From contig NZ_SHKS01000003.1 in assembly GCF_004217285.1 (NCBI RefSeq), positions 95,161-159,160 on the forward strand: 64,000 nucleotides of DNA, written 5' to 3'. Positions 16,376 through 25,569 of this stretch are shown here, piece after piece. A program made the translations under genes and the position numbers. The notes under the pieces are model-generated. The model saw only the letters and a list, made by a program, of their open reading frames with translations. It had not been told where the DNA came from and searched no databases. How positions within the stretch are numbered: the stretch's first letter is position 1; every line of letters begins with the position of its first letter. The stretch is from Streptomyces sp. BK239. Its GTDB lineage: Bacteria; Actinomycetota; Actinomycetes; Streptomycetales; Streptomycetaceae.

Positions 16376-17899
16376 TCAGGCGGGCTCCAGGAATCCCTGT
16401 TCCACCAGCAGCCGGATCTGCGCGGGGGTGCGGTCTCGCAGCAGCACCGGGTCCTCGCCGACGAGCTGGGCGATCGCGTCCAGGATGCGGCCCGCGCTGA
16501 GCGAGCCGTCGCACACGCCCGCGAAGCCCGCGCCGACGGTGTCCACCTTGGTGGCCCGGCGCATCCCCCGGTTCTGCCGCAGCACGACGTGCTCCGGATC
16601 CTCGGCGCCGGGCAGTCCGACCTGCTCCTGCATGACCTCCGGGGCCAGCTTGAAGTGCCCGGCGAGCAGCGAGGCGTCGTCGTGCTCGCGCAGATAGTCG
16701 ACGCGGTCGAAGTGGGCCCGGACGGTGTCGCCGAGGGGCTGCTCGACCGGGTGCGGCCACTCCTCGACGGTGATGACGGGCTCGGCGGACGCCGTCCTGC
16801 GCAGGGTGATCCAGCCGAAGCCGACGGCCTTCACCTTGCGCGCCTCGAACTCGTCCAGCCAGGCGTCGTAGCGCGCCTGGTACTCCTGCGGGTCGCCCCG
16901 GTGGTCACCGGCGTCCCTGAGCCACAGCTCGGCGTACTGCGTGACGTCCTGCACCTCGCGCTGCACGATCCACGCGTCGCAGCCGCGCGGCACCCACGAC
17001 CTGATCCTGTCCTGCCAGTCCTCCCCTTCCTCGTGCTGCCAGTTGGCGAGGAACTGCGCGAACCCGCCCACGTTCAGCCGTTCCCCCGCCTGCTGAACGA
17101 GCGAGCGGCACAGATCGTCCCCGCCCATCCCGCCGTCGCGGTACGTCAGCCGCGCGCCCGGCGAGATGACGAAGGGCGGGTTGGACACGATGAGGTCGAA
17201 CGTCTCGTCGTCCCGGACCGGCTCGAACAGCGAGCCCTCCCGCAGGTCGGCCGCCGGCACGCCGGACAGGGCGAGGGTGAGCGCGGTGATGTGCAGCGCG
17301 CGCGGGTTGAGGTCGGTCGCCGTCACGCGTGTGGCGTGCTGGGCGGCGTGCAGTGCCTGGATGCCGGAGCCGGTGCCGAGGTCGAGGGCGGAGGCGACGG
17401 GCGTGCGGACGGTGATCCCGGCGAGGGTCGTGGACGCCCCGCCGACGCCGAGGACGACGCCCTCGTCGCGGTTGCCGATGCCGCCGGCCCCGCCGACCGC
17501 GCACCCGAGGTCGGACACGATGAACCAGTCCTCGCCGTCGGACCCGCCGTAGGGCCGTACGTCCACGGTCGCGGCGACATCGCCGTCGGCCCCGCCCGCC
17601 CGCGTCAGCCAGCCGCTCTCCACGCACGCGTGGACGGGCAGGACGTCCTCCACGCGCGCGTGGGGCACGGGCTGCTGGAGCAGGAACAGGCGGACGAGCG
17701 TTTCCAGGGGCGTGTCGCCGCGGGTGGCGCGCAGCGCGGGCACCGTCTCGCTTCGGGCCAGCGCCGCGTACGCGGGGGCGCCGAGCAGTTCGAGCAGCCC
17801 GTCGGCGGTGAAAGAGGCCGCGAGCAGGGCCTCACGCAGCCGGGCGGCGACGTCGGGGCGCTCGGCGGAGGGCAGCGGGGGCAGGGTGGCTTCACTCAC
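16376..17899 (-). CDS. Class I SAM-dependent methyltransferase with NPPF motif
   Basis: A 507-residue protein. The C-terminal two thirds hold a Rossmann methyltransferase: motif I LDLGTGSGIQALHAA, acidic motif II region TDLNPRAL, and NPPF in DLIVSNPPFVISPG. This is the signature of enzymes that methylate a planar amide or exocyclic nitrogen (HemK/PrmC, RsmC and N6-adenine types). The first 140 residues form an extra helical domain seen in large actinobacterial members. The GTG at 17899 is chosen over the ATG at 17944, because the product then starts (M)SEATLPPLPS with GGGGG just upstream. Substrate unknown; rRNA or tRNA are plausible. Confidence 0.82.
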   Translation of the reverse strand: MSEATLPPLPSAERPDVAARLREALLAASFTADGLLELLGAPAYAALARSETVPALRATRGDTPLETLVRLFLLQQPVPHARVEDVLPVHACVESGWLTRAGGADGDVAATVDVRPYGGSDGEDWFIVSDLGCAVGGAGGIGNRDEGVVLGVGGASTTLAGITVRTPVASALDLGTGSGIQALHAAQHATRVTATDLNPRALHITALTLALSGVPAADLREGSLFEPVRDDETFDLIVSNPPFVISPGARLTYRDGGMGGDDLCRSLVQQAGERLNVGGFAQFLANWQHEEGEDWQDRIRSWVPRGCDAWIVQREVQDVTQYAELWLRDAGDHRGDPQEYQARYDAWLDEFEARKVKAVGFGWITLRRTASAEPVITVEEWPHPVEQPLGDTVRAHFDRVDYLREHDDASLLAGHFKLAPEVMQEQVGLPGAEDPEHVVLRQNRGMRRATKVDTVGAGFAGVCDGSLSAGRILDAIAQLVGEDPVLLRDRTPAQIRLLVEQGFLEPA

Positions 17900-17996
17900 G
17901 CCCCCATTGTGTCCCGCCCGCCGCCCGTAGGCGGTGCGGCCCACGCGACCCGCACCGCGTCGTCAGGCCCCCTCGGGCGGGCGAGAGGGCGGCGCG

Positions 17997-18581
17997 TCAG
18001 CTGGTCGTGGCGCGGGACGAGGAGGACGCCACCTTCTGGCAGCTCGGCTGCTGGGCCATGGCGCTCTTCACGTCGCCCTGCTCGAGGTTCTTCAGCGCGG
18101 CGTTCCCGCTCTGGCTGAGCTTGCCGAGCCGGGTGGCGATGTCCTGAAGGCCGTCGGCGAACTTCGCCTGGTCCTTGGTGTCGAGGCCGTCGACCTGCTT
18201 CTTGAGGCCGGCGTACGAGGTGGACAGGCCGTTGAGGGCCGTCACGGCGTCCTGCTGCTTCTTCTGACCGCCGTCGACGCCGGGCGGCGGACCCGCCTGC
18301 TGGACCGCCTGCCCGAGCGCCTTGTAGGCGTCGGACATGTCCTGGAAGGCCTTGGAGTCGGTCTTCTGGACGTTCACCGGGGCGTTGTCGTCGGTGGCGG
18401 CCTTCTTGATCGCGTCGTTGGCCGCGTCGACCTTGGCGTCCTGGGCGGGCAGCGCGTCGCAGACCTGCTTGGCCCAGGCGTCGAGCTCCTTGTTGCCGTC
18501 GTCGCCGCCGCCGCTGCACGCGGACAGCGCCAGTACCAGTACCGCACCGCCGGACAGTGCGGCCCCGAGCTTCTTGTTCAC
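17997..18581 (-). CDS. Small secreted lipoprotein
   Basis: A 194-residue protein with a clear lipoprotein signal peptide (VNKKLGAALSGGAVLVLALS then AC SGGG, cleavage before Cys of LSAC). The mature part is mostly helical with many Gln/Lys/Ala, one Cys pair (QVCDALP and SCQKVASSS) and no catalytic motif. GTG at 18581 is taken as start: GAAGGGG is correctly spaced, and the longer frame adds a non-signal-like extension. It is the first gene on the minus strand after the hppA terminator. Function unknown. Confidence 0.75.
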   Translation of the reverse strand: MNKKLGAALSGGAVLVLALSACSGGGDDGNKELDAWAKQVCDALPAQDAKVDAANDAIKKAATDDNAPVNVQKTDSKAFQDMSDAYKALGQAVQQAGPPPGVDGGQKKQQDAVTALNGLSTSYAGLKKQVDGLDTKDQAKFADGLQDIATRLGKLSQSGNAALKNLEQGDVKSAMAQQPSCQKVASSSSRATTS

Positions 18582-18728
18582 CGGTTCGGCCCCTTCCATG
18601 ACTCTCGGCCCCGGAACATACACGCCAACCGGGTGCCTACCCCAGAACGAATGTCCGTTATATGGACCGATGAGTCCATTCACACCGGGCGAGAGAAGCC
18701 TCACCAGCCGTGCACAGGCACGTCGAAA

Positions 18729-18764
18729 CGGGCAGACGGCGCGTCAACACGCGCCGTCTGCCCG
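18729..18764 (-). terminator. Strong terminator after hppA
   Basis: A perfect 16-base-pair stem (CGGGCAGACGGCGCGT with its complement) closed by the four-base loop CAAC, 29 bases beyond the hppA stop on the minus strand. Confidence 0.85.
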
Positions 18765-18792
18765 CCTCTTGAGCCGGGAAACGTGACGGTTG

Positions 18793-21195
18793 CTAAGAAA
18801 CCACCGCCGGGTCGGCCGACTTGGACGAGCGCTCGGCGTTGTCTTCGTCACCCACGGCGATACCGCGCCGCTTGGAGACGTACACGGCGCCGACGATCAC
18901 GAGAAGCGCGAGGAGCGCGACCGTGATCCGCACGCCGACGTTCGCGTCGTCGCCGTAGCTGAACTTGATCACCGCGGGCGCGATGAGCAGCGCCACCAGG
19001 TTCATGACCTTCAGCAGAGGGTTGATCGCGGGGCCGGCGGTGTCCTTGAAGGGGTCGCCGACGGTGTCGCCGATCACGGTGGCCGCGTGCGCCTCGCTGC
19101 CCTTGCCGCCGTGATGCCCGTCCTCGACGAGCTTCTTGGCGTTGTCCCAGGCGCCGCCGGAGTTGGCGAGGAAGACCGCCATCAACGTGCCCGCGCCGAT
19201 CGCGCCCGCCAGATACGCGCCGAGCGCGCCGACGCCGAGCGTGAACCCGATGAAGATCGGCGCCATCACGGCGAGCAGACCGGGCGTGGCGAGCTCGCGC
19301 AGGGCGTCCTTGGTGCAGATGTCGACGACCCTGCCGTACTCCGGTGTCTCGGTGTAGTCCATGATCCCGGGCTTCTCGCGGAACTGCCGCCGCACCTCGT
19401 AGACCACGGAGCCCGCCGAACGCGAGACCGCGTTGATGGCAAGTCCGGAGAAGAGGAAGACGACGGCAGCGCCCGCGATCAGGCCGACCAGGTTGTTCGG
19501 CTGCGAGATGTCCATCATCAGGCTCATCGGCGCGCCGTCCCCGCTGAGCTTCTCGCCCACGTCCTGCGCGCCGGTCGTGATCGCGTCACGGTACGACCCG
19601 AAGAGCGCGGCGGCCGCGAGGACGGCCGTGGCGATGGCGATGCCCTTGGTGATGGCTTTGGTGGTGTTGCCGACGGCGTCGAGGTTGGTGAGCACCTGCG
19701 CGCCTGCGCCCTCGACGTCGCCGGACATCTCGGCGATGCCCTGCGCGTTGTCGGAGACGGGGCCGAAGGTGTCCATCGCCACGATCACGCCGACCGTGGT
19801 GAGCAGTCCGGTCCCCGCCAGCGCCACCGCGAACAGCGCCAGCATGATCGACGTGCCGCCGAGCAGGAACGCGCCGTACACGCCGAGACCGATGAGCAGG
19901 GCGGTGTAGACGGCCGACTCCAGGCCGACGGAGATGCCGGCGAGGACGACCGTGGCGGGACCGGTCAGCGACGTCTTGCCGATGTCGCGGACCGGGCGGC
20001 GGGTGGTTTCGGTGAAGTAGCCGGTCAGCTGCTGGATGACGGCGGCCAGGAGAATGCCGATGGCCACCGCGACGAGGGCGAGGATCCGCGGGTCGCCGTC
20101 CTTGCCGAGGATCGCGGGGTCGGTGACTCCGTCGAGCTCCCCGTAGGAGCCCGGGAGGTAGACGAAGACGGCCACCGCGACCAGCGCGAGCGAGATCACC
20201 GCGGAGATGAAGAAACCGCGGTTGATCGCGGACATGCCGCTGCGGTCCGCGCGGCGCGGAGCCACGGCGAAGATGCCGATCATCGCGGTGATCACGCCGA
20301 TCGCGGGCACGAGCAGCGGGAAGGCGAGGCCGGCGTCGCCGAAGGCCGCGGTACCGAGGATGAGCGCGGCGACCAGGGTCACGGCGTACGACTCGAACAG
20401 GTCGGCCGCCATGCCGGCGCAGTCGCCGACGTTGTCGCCCACGTTGTCGGCGATGGTGGCGGCGTTGCGCGGATCGTCCTCCGGGATGCCCTGTTCGACC
20501 TTGCCGACCAGGTCGGCGCCGACGTCGGCGGCTTTGGTGAAGATGCCGCCGCCGACCCTCATGAACATCGCGATGAGTGCCGCGCCGAGGCCGAAGCCCT
20601 CCAGGACCTTCGGCGCGTCGGCCGTGTACACCAGGACCACGCAGGAGGCGCCGAGCAGTCCGAGTCCGACCGTGAACATGCCGACGACGCCGCCGGTACG
20701 GAAAGCGATCTTCATCGCTTTGTGGGAGACGGCGGTGAGATCCTTTTCCGGCTCTCCCGCGGCCGGGGTCGCTTCCCGGGCCGCCGCCGCGACGCGCACA
20801 TTGCTGCGAACGGCGAGCCACATGCCGATATAGCCGGTGGCCGCCGAGAACGCCGCGCCGATCAAGAAGAACACAGATCGCCCGGCGCGCTGATTCCAGT
20901 CGTCCGCGGGCAGCAGCAGGAGCAGGAAGAACACCACGACGGCGAACACACCGAGGGTGCGCAGCTGACGGGCCAGATAGGCGTTGGCGCCTTCCTGGAC
21001 CGCCGCCGCGATCTTCTTCATGCTGTCGGTGCCCTCGCCGGCCGCGAGCACCTGGCGCAGCAGCACGCCCGCGACCACGAGAGCGGCCAGCGCGACGATC
21101 CCGATGACCACCACGAGCAGGCGGTTGCCATCGGTCAGCACTGCGGCTGCGAGGGTTGGGTGGTCCAACCGATGAGGGGTAGAAAGCCCCGCCAT
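18793..21195 (-). CDS. hppA: Proton-translocating membrane pyrophosphatase, K+-independent type
   Basis: An 800-residue integral membrane enzyme with about 16 hydrophobic helices that couples PPi hydrolysis to H+ export. Substrate and Mg motifs are intact: DVGADLVGKVEQGIPEDDPR, then DNVGDNVGDCAGMAAD (about 255), and near the C-terminus GDTVGDPFKDTAGP. The motif GNTTKA (about 513) carries lysine where K+-dependent enzymes have alanine, so activity should not need K+. It lies upstream of the BldG operon and has its own 3' terminator. It would recycle PPi from biosynthesis and help maintain the proton gradient. The ATG at 21195 is preceded by GAGGACG about seven bases upstream. Confidence 0.95.
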   Translation of the reverse strand: MAGLSTPHRLDHPTLAAAVLTDGNRLLVVVIGIVALAALVVAGVLLRQVLAAGEGTDSMKKIAAAVQEGANAYLARQLRTLGVFAVVVFFLLLLLPADDWNQRAGRSVFFLIGAAFSAATGYIGMWLAVRSNVRVAAAAREATPAAGEPEKDLTAVSHKAMKIAFRTGGVVGMFTVGLGLLGASCVVLVYTADAPKVLEGFGLGAALIAMFMRVGGGIFTKAADVGADLVGKVEQGIPEDDPRNAATIADNVGDNVGDCAGMAADLFESYAVTLVAALILGTAAFGDAGLAFPLLVPAIGVITAMIGIFAVAPRRADRSGMSAINRGFFISAVISLALVAVAVFVYLPGSYGELDGVTDPAILGKDGDPRILALVAVAIGILLAAVIQQLTGYFTETTRRPVRDIGKTSLTGPATVVLAGISVGLESAVYTALLIGLGVYGAFLLGGTSIMLALFAVALAGTGLLTTVGVIVAMDTFGPVSDNAQGIAEMSGDVEGAGAQVLTNLDAVGNTTKAITKGIAIATAVLAAAALFGSYRDAITTGAQDVGEKLSGDGAPMSLMMDISQPNNLVGLIAGAAVVFLFSGLAINAVSRSAGSVVYEVRRQFREKPGIMDYTETPEYGRVVDICTKDALRELATPGLLAVMAPIFIGFTLGVGALGAYLAGAIGAGTLMAVFLANSGGAWDNAKKLVEDGHHGGKGSEAHAATVIGDTVGDPFKDTAGPAINPLLKVMNLVALLIAPAVIKFSYGDDANVGVRITVALLALLVIVGAVYVSKRRGIAVGDEDNAERSSKSADPAVVS

Positions 21196-21361
21196 TCGTC
21201 CTCCTTGACGCTTGGGCTGAGCTCAAGATGTGGACGGATTGTAGGTACCGAGACCTGATCAAAACAGTGCGCGGCAAACGGAATTCACGCGCGAATACAG
21301 TCGTCCACGGTCGCCGATGATCGTGAATTGCTTCACGAAATTCAGGGCATGATTCATTGCG

Positions 21362-21391
21362 CAAGATTCACTTCCATCGAAATGAATCTTG
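21362..21391. repeat. Inverted repeat CAAGATTCA-N12-TGAATCTTG
   Basis: Perfect nine-base arms around a 12-base centre, in the AT-rich gap between the anti-sigma terminator and the hppA start. It may be an operator for hppA or part of the terminator region. The gap 21196-21479 has no gene. Confidence 0.55.
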
Positions 21392-21430
21392 GGTCCACTG
21401 TAAGCGCCGGTGACAGGGTGCGCACATGCC

Positions 21431-21457
21431 GAAGGGCCCTACGAGGTAGGGCCCTTC
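21431..21457 (-). terminator. Terminator of the bldG operon
   Basis: GAAGGGCCCTA pairs perfectly with TAGGGCCCTTC across a five-base loop (CGAGG), 22 bases past the anti-sigma gene stop. It is the only strong hairpin between this operon and hppA. Confidence 0.85.
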
Positions 21458-21479
21458 GATCAGGGGTGTCTCAGGTCGC

Positions 21480-21908
21480 TCAGGGCAACGGCGTGGCGGG
21501 CAGTGCGGCCGGCCATGTCATGCGGATCAGCCCGCCGTGCTCGCCGGCGGAGACCTCGACGTCGTCCACGAGACCGCTGATGACCGCGAGACCCATCTCG
21601 TCCTCCTCGGCCTCGGCTTCGGCCTCCGCGCCCGCCGCCTGGTCGCCGGGGACCGCGTGCCTCGCCTCGTCGCCCACCTCGATGGAGAACTGTTTCTCGT
21701 CCTCGATGAGGGACACCTTCACCGGCGCGCTGATGCCACCGCTCTGATGCAGTCCGACGGCACGGGAACAGGCCTCGCCCACGGCGAGCCTGACCTCGTC
21801 CAGAGCGGCCTCGTCCACTCCGGCCCTGCGCGCCACCGCCGCCGCCACCAGTCGGGCGGTCCTGACGTGCTCCGGCAGCGCACTGAAGCGGAGTTCAACG
21901 GTGGCCAT
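21480..21908 (-). CDS. HATPase-fold anti-sigma factor, partner of BldG
   Basis: A 142-residue RsbW/SpoIIAB-type regulator, equivalent by position to the anti-sigma gene cotranscribed with bldG in S. coelicolor. The GHKL fold is visible in DEVRLAVGEACSRAVG (N-box region) and DEMGLAVISGLVDD (G1-like). The N-box asparagine that coordinates Mg-ATP in active kinases is replaced: E45-A-C-S-R49 where E-x-x-x-N is expected. Kinase activity on BldG is therefore doubtful, although sigma-factor binding may remain. An acidic Glu/Ala insert (EAEAEAEEDE) lies before the G1 region. The stop is 22 bases before a strong terminator, and bldG ends 115 bases upstream. Confidence 0.88.
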   Translation of the reverse strand: MATVELRFSALPEHVRTARLVAAAVARRAGVDEAALDEVRLAVGEACSRAVGLHQSGGISAPVKVSLIEDEKQFSIEVGDEARHAVPGDQAAGAEAEAEAEEDEMGLAVISGLVDDVEVSAGEHGGLIRMTWPAALPATPLP

Positions 21909-22023
21909 GCATCCCCCTCGGAACTACGGGCGTGCTGTCGGGGGGCCGGGCTGCCAGGCCCGGTCCCCCGGTGTTCAACTGTGCCGACCGGGGCCGCCTG
22001 CCGGCATGCCCCGGACCGGCTGG

Positions 22024-22365
22024 TCAGTCGGTGGCCGCCACCGCTTCATCGACCGAGGTGTGGATCGGGAACACCTTGGTGAGACCGGTGATGCGGAAGA
22101 TCTTCAGAATGCGCTCCTGGTTGCACACCAGGCGCAACGAGCCCTCATGGGCACGCACACGCTTCAGACCGCCGACCAGCACGCCGAGCCCGGTGGAGTC
22201 GAGGAAGTCCACGCCCTCCATGTCGACGACGAGGTGGAAATTCCCGTCGTTCACCAGCTCGACCAGCTGCTCGCGCAGCTTGGGCGCGGTATATACGTCG
22301 ATTTCGCCACCGACCTCGACGACCGTACGATCGCCGACGGTACGGGTCGACAGGGACAGGTCCAC
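22024..22365 (-). CDS. bldG: Anti-anti-sigma factor BldG
   Basis: A 113-residue STAS-domain protein matching the known BldG length. The phosphorylatable serine is Ser57 in [15 protein letters not shown], and the fold runs from [14 protein letters not shown] to the C-terminal [13 protein letters not shown]. Unphosphorylated BldG binds anti-sigma factors and frees their sigma factors. It is required for aerial growth and antibiotic production in S. coelicolor. It is followed on the same strand by its anti-sigma partner and then a terminator. Its start is only 81 bases from the divergent helicase start, so part of its promoter region probably lies inside the helicase coding sequence. Confidence 0.95.
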   Translation of the reverse strand: MDLSLSTRTVGDRTVVEVGGEIDVYTAPKLREQLVELVNDGNFHLVVDMEGVDFLDSTGLGVLVGGLKRVRAHEGSLRLVCNQERILKIFRITGLTKVFPIHTSVDEAVAATD

Positions 22366-22446
22366 GGATCCTCCAGCACCTTGCTATCGAGCGGTCGCCC
22401 CTCGGGACACCTCGGCAGGAGCCCCCGGGACGGTTCGCCAGCCGCG

Positions 22447-24924
22447 ATGGCATTCAATCACTTACCGGCAGGCGTGCACGACGCCTTGGCTCCATTGTCC
22501 GTCACGCCAGTGACACACTCGGTGCCGATGGCCAAGAATCACCGATCCGATCGACCCCCGGCACAGCCCGCGCCCCGCCTGTCGCCGGGCGCGGTCCTGG
22601 ACCGGCTCGCCCCGGGACCGAGCCGGGCGTCGCGCATCACTCATACGGAGCACTTGCCCCCGCGCGCGGGTCGTCATGCCGTCTGGCCTGACCGTATTCG
22701 CTCGGAAGTGATCGCGACGCTTCAGGCGTGCGGCATCGAACACCCCTGGGCCCACCAGGCCCAGGCCGCCGAACACGCCCTGGACGGCGAGTCGGTGGTC
22801 GTCGCGACGGGCACCGCTTCCGGCAAGTCCCTGGCCTACCTGGTGCCGGTCCTCTCGGCTCTCCTGGACGGCTCCGAGGCCCCCAACGGGCGCGGCGCCA
22901 CCGCCCTGTACCTGGCCCCGACGAAGGCCCTCGCGGCCGATCAGTGCCGTTCGGTGAAAAAACTTTCACAACCGCTCGGCAACGCGGTTCGCCCGGCCGT
23001 GTACGACGGCGATACTCCGTTCGAGGAACGCGAATGGATCCGCCAGTACGCCAACTACGTCCTCACCAACCCGGACATGCTGCACCGCGGCATCCTCCCG
23101 TCCCACCCCCGCTGGTCCTCCTTCCTGAAGTCGCTCAAGTACGTCGTCATCGACGAGTGCCACACCTACCGCGGCGTGTTCGGCTCCCACGTCGCCCAGG
23201 TGCTGCGCCGGCTGCGCCGGCTGTGCGCGCGGTACGGCGCCTCCCCCGTCTTCCTGCTGGCCTCCGCCACGGCCGCCGAACCCGCGGTCGCCGCCGGCCG
23301 CCTGACCGGCCTCCCGGTGGTCGAGGTGGCCGACGACGCCTCACCCCGCGGTGAACTGGTGTTCGCCCTGTGGGAGCCCCCGCTCACCGAGATGCGGGGC
23401 GAGAAGGGCGCGCCCGTCCGCCGCACCGCCACCGCCGAGACCGCGGACCTCCTCACCGACCTCACCGTCCAGGGCGTCCGCACGGTCGCCTTCGTCCGCT
23501 CCCGGCGTGGCGCGGAGCTGATCTCCGTGATCGCCCAGGAGCGGCTCGCCGAGGTCGACCGCTCCCTCGCCCGGCGTGTCGCGGCCTACCGCGGCGGCTA
23601 CCTCCCCGAGGAACGCCGCGCCCTGGAACAAGCCCTGCACTCCGGTGAACTCCTCGGACTGGCCGCCACCACCGCCCTGGAACTCGGCATCGACGTCTCC
23701 GGCCTGGACGCCGTCCTCATCGCCGGGTACCCGGGCACCCGCGCCTCCCTGTGGCAGCAGGCGGGCCGCGCGGGCCGGGCCGGACAGGGCGCGCTGGCCG
23801 TGCTCGTCGCCCGCGACGACCCTCTGGACACGTTCCTGGTCCACCACCCGGAGGCGCTGTTCGACCGCCCGGTGGAGTCCACCGTGCTCGATCCCGACAA
23901 CCCCTATGTGCTCGCCCCCCACCTGTGCGCCGCCGCCGCGGAGATCCCCCTGACGGAGGACGACCTTGAGCTGTTCGGCCCAGCGACCGAGGCGCTGCTG
24001 CCGCAGCTGGAGGCCGCGAAACTGCTGCGCCGCCGGACGAAGGCCTGGCACTGGACCCGCCGGGAGCGGGCCGCCGACCTCACCGACATCCGCGGCGAGG
24101 GCGGCCGGCCCGTCCAGATCGTCGAGGAGGGCACGGGCCGTCTGCTCGGCACGGTCGACGAGGGCACCGCCCACTCCACCGTCCACGAGGGCGCCGTCCA
24201 TCTGCACCAGGGCCGTACCTATCTGGTGCGGTCACTGGACCTGGAGGACTCGGTGGCCCTCGTCGAGGAGGCCGCCCCGCCGTATGCGACGGTCGCCCGC
24301 GACACCACGGCGATCTCCGTCCTGGAGACGGACGTCGAGATCCCCTGGGGCGACGGCCGCCTGTGCTACGGCTCCGTCGAGGTCACCAACCAAGTGGTCT
24401 CCTTCCTGCGTCGGCGTGTCATCACCGGTGAGGTGCTGGGCGAGTCGAAGCTCGACCTCCCTCCCCGTACGCTGCGCACTCGCGCGGTGTGGTGGACGGT
24501 CACCGAGGACCAGCTGGACGCCGCCCGGATCAACCCGGAGATCCTCGGCGGCGCCCTGCACGCCGCCGAGCACGCGTCCATCGGCATGCTGCCCCTCTTC
24601 GCGACCTGCGACCGCTGGGACATCGGCGGCGTGTCGATCCCGCTCCACCCCGACACCCTTCTCCCCACGGTCTTCGTCTACGACGGCCATCCCGGCGGCG
24701 CGGGCTTCGCCGAGCGCGCTTTCCACACGGCCCGCGCCTGGCTGACGGCCACCCGCCAGGCCATCGCCTCCTGCGAGTGCGAGGCCGGCTGCCCGTCCTG
24801 CATCCAGTCCCCCAAGTGCGGCAACGGCAACGACCCACTGCACAAGGCGGGCGCGGTACGCCTGCTCACGGAACTGCTGCGGGGGGCGCCGGAGGAGAAG
24901 GGGGCGGAGCAGGCAGGGGGGTAG
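22447..24924 (+). CDS. MrfA/YprA-like DEAD-box helicase with DUF1998 zinc domain
   Basis: An 825-residue superfamily 2 helicase. The Walker A motif is ATGTASGKS (about 121-129) and the Walker B is the DECH box IDECHTYRGVFGSH (about 236). Motif V/VI regions are AATTALELGIDVSGLDAV and WQQAGRAGRAGQ. The C-terminus has the four-cysteine DUF1998 cluster (CECEAGCPSC and KCGNGNDPLH). B. subtilis MrfA, with the same architecture, works with an exonuclease in mitomycin damage repair, so a DNA repair role is likely; the M. tuberculosis homologue is Rv3649. ATG 22447 (MAFNHLPAGV) is chosen; ATG 22528 (MAKNHRSDRP) is an alternative. Neither has a strong ribosome binding site. Confidence 0.88.
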   Translation: MAFNHLPAGVHDALAPLSVTPVTHSVPMAKNHRSDRPPAQPAPRLSPGAVLDRLAPGPSRASRITHTEHLPPRAGRHAVWPDRIRSEVIATLQACGIEHPWAHQAQAAEHALDGESVVVATGTASGKSLAYLVPVLSALLDGSEAPNGRGATALYLAPTKALAADQCRSVKKLSQPLGNAVRPAVYDGDTPFEEREWIRQYANYVLTNPDMLHRGILPSHPRWSSFLKSLKYVVIDECHTYRGVFGSHVAQVLRRLRRLCARYGASPVFLLASATAAEPAVAAGRLTGLPVVEVADDASPRGELVFALWEPPLTEMRGEKGAPVRRTATAETADLLTDLTVQGVRTVAFVRSRRGAELISVIAQERLAEVDRSLARRVAAYRGGYLPEERRALEQALHSGELLGLAATTALELGIDVSGLDAVLIAGYPGTRASLWQQAGRAGRAGQGALAVLVARDDPLDTFLVHHPEALFDRPVESTVLDPDNPYVLAPHLCAAAAEIPLTEDDLELFGPATEALLPQLEAAKLLRRRTKAWHWTRRERAADLTDIRGEGGRPVQIVEEGTGRLLGTVDEGTAHSTVHEGAVHLHQGRTYLVRSLDLEDSVALVEEAAPPYATVARDTTAISVLETDVEIPWGDGRLCYGSVEVTNQVVSFLRRRVITGEVLGESKLDLPPRTLRTRAVWWTVTEDQLDAARINPEILGGALHAAEHASIGMLPLFATCDRWDIGGVSIPLHPDTLLPTVFVYDGHPGGAGFAERAFHTARAWLTATRQAIASCECEAGCPSCIQSPKCGNGNDPLHKAGAVRLLTELLRGAPEEKGAEQAGG

Positions 24925-24999
24925 GGGTGTCGTGCGGCTGAGGGGGAGCCCCGGGGTGGGCGGCGTGGGCGGCTGGTCCGGGGTGAGGGAGGGCTGTGC

Positions 25000-25055
25000 G
25001 GCCGTGGCCCGGAGAGCTCAGGCGTGTATGGCCGTGGCTCTGGAGAGCTCAGGCG
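25000..25055. repeat. Two-copy tandem repeat in helicase-Tad gap
   Basis: GGCCGTGGC(C/T)C(-/T)GGAGAGCTCAGGCG occurs at 25000-25024 and 25030-25055, a period of about 30 bases. It lies in the 204-base convergent gap between the helicase and the last Tad gene. No terminator hairpin as clear as those elsewhere is seen here. Confidence 0.6.
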
Positions 25056-25128
25056 AGCGGGCCTGCTCCGGGCTGTGAGCGAACCGGGCGGGTGGCGCGA
25101 GGCCCGGTCGGGGGAGCCACTGGGTGTG

Positions 25129-25569
25129 TCAGGGGGCCTCGGAATCCCGGGGCAGTGGTTCCGGGACCACTGTCTGCGTGCTCGGTGGGCCTGCCCGGGC
25201 TCTGACCTCTGCCGTGAACGGCCCCCGTCCGGACGCCGCCGTCACGTCGGACACCTCGCCCACGATCGCGCACCGCACCAACCGCGCGCCCTGTGCCCGA
25301 GCCACCCGCTCCGCCCGGGCGCACGCCGCCGCAGCACCGTCCATCCAGTGGTCCGCTGCGGCGAGCGCCGCCAGATCCGCCCCGCCGGCGGCACGGTGCC
25401 GGACGACGACGGCCTGCCCCAGGGCGAGCACGACCCCGAACACCACACACAACACCGTGATCGCACCGAGGCTCCACAGGGTCGCTGAGCCCCGATCACC
25501 CTCGCTGCGGCGGTGCCCGTGCCTGCCGACGCCGGGCCCTCGCCCGACCCGCACCCGACGACATCTCAC
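25129..25569 (-). CDS. TadE/TadG-like secretion-helix protein (Rv3654c type)
   Basis: A 146-residue protein beginning at a GTG that overlaps the previous stop by GTGA, with GGGGAGGGGGAG upstream. After about 30 Arg/Gly-rich residues comes GDRGSATLWSLGAITVLCVV, one membrane helix, then AVVVRHRAAGGADLAALAAA, typical of the pseudopilin/TadE-TadG helicase-flanking genes in actinobacterial Tad loci. Position 5 after the Gly is Trp, not Glu, so class III prepilin cleavage is doubtful. It is the last gene of the Tad operon. The short soluble tail has two cysteines (ACARAE, RCAIVG). Minor pilin or assembly role is inferred from context. Confidence 0.75.
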   Translation of the reverse strand: MRCRRVRVGRGPGVGRHGHRRSEGDRGSATLWSLGAITVLCVVFGVVLALGQAVVVRHRAAGGADLAALAAADHWMDGAAAACARAERVARAQGARLVRCAIVGEVSDVTAASGRGPFTAEVRARAGPPSTQTVVPEPLPRDSEAP

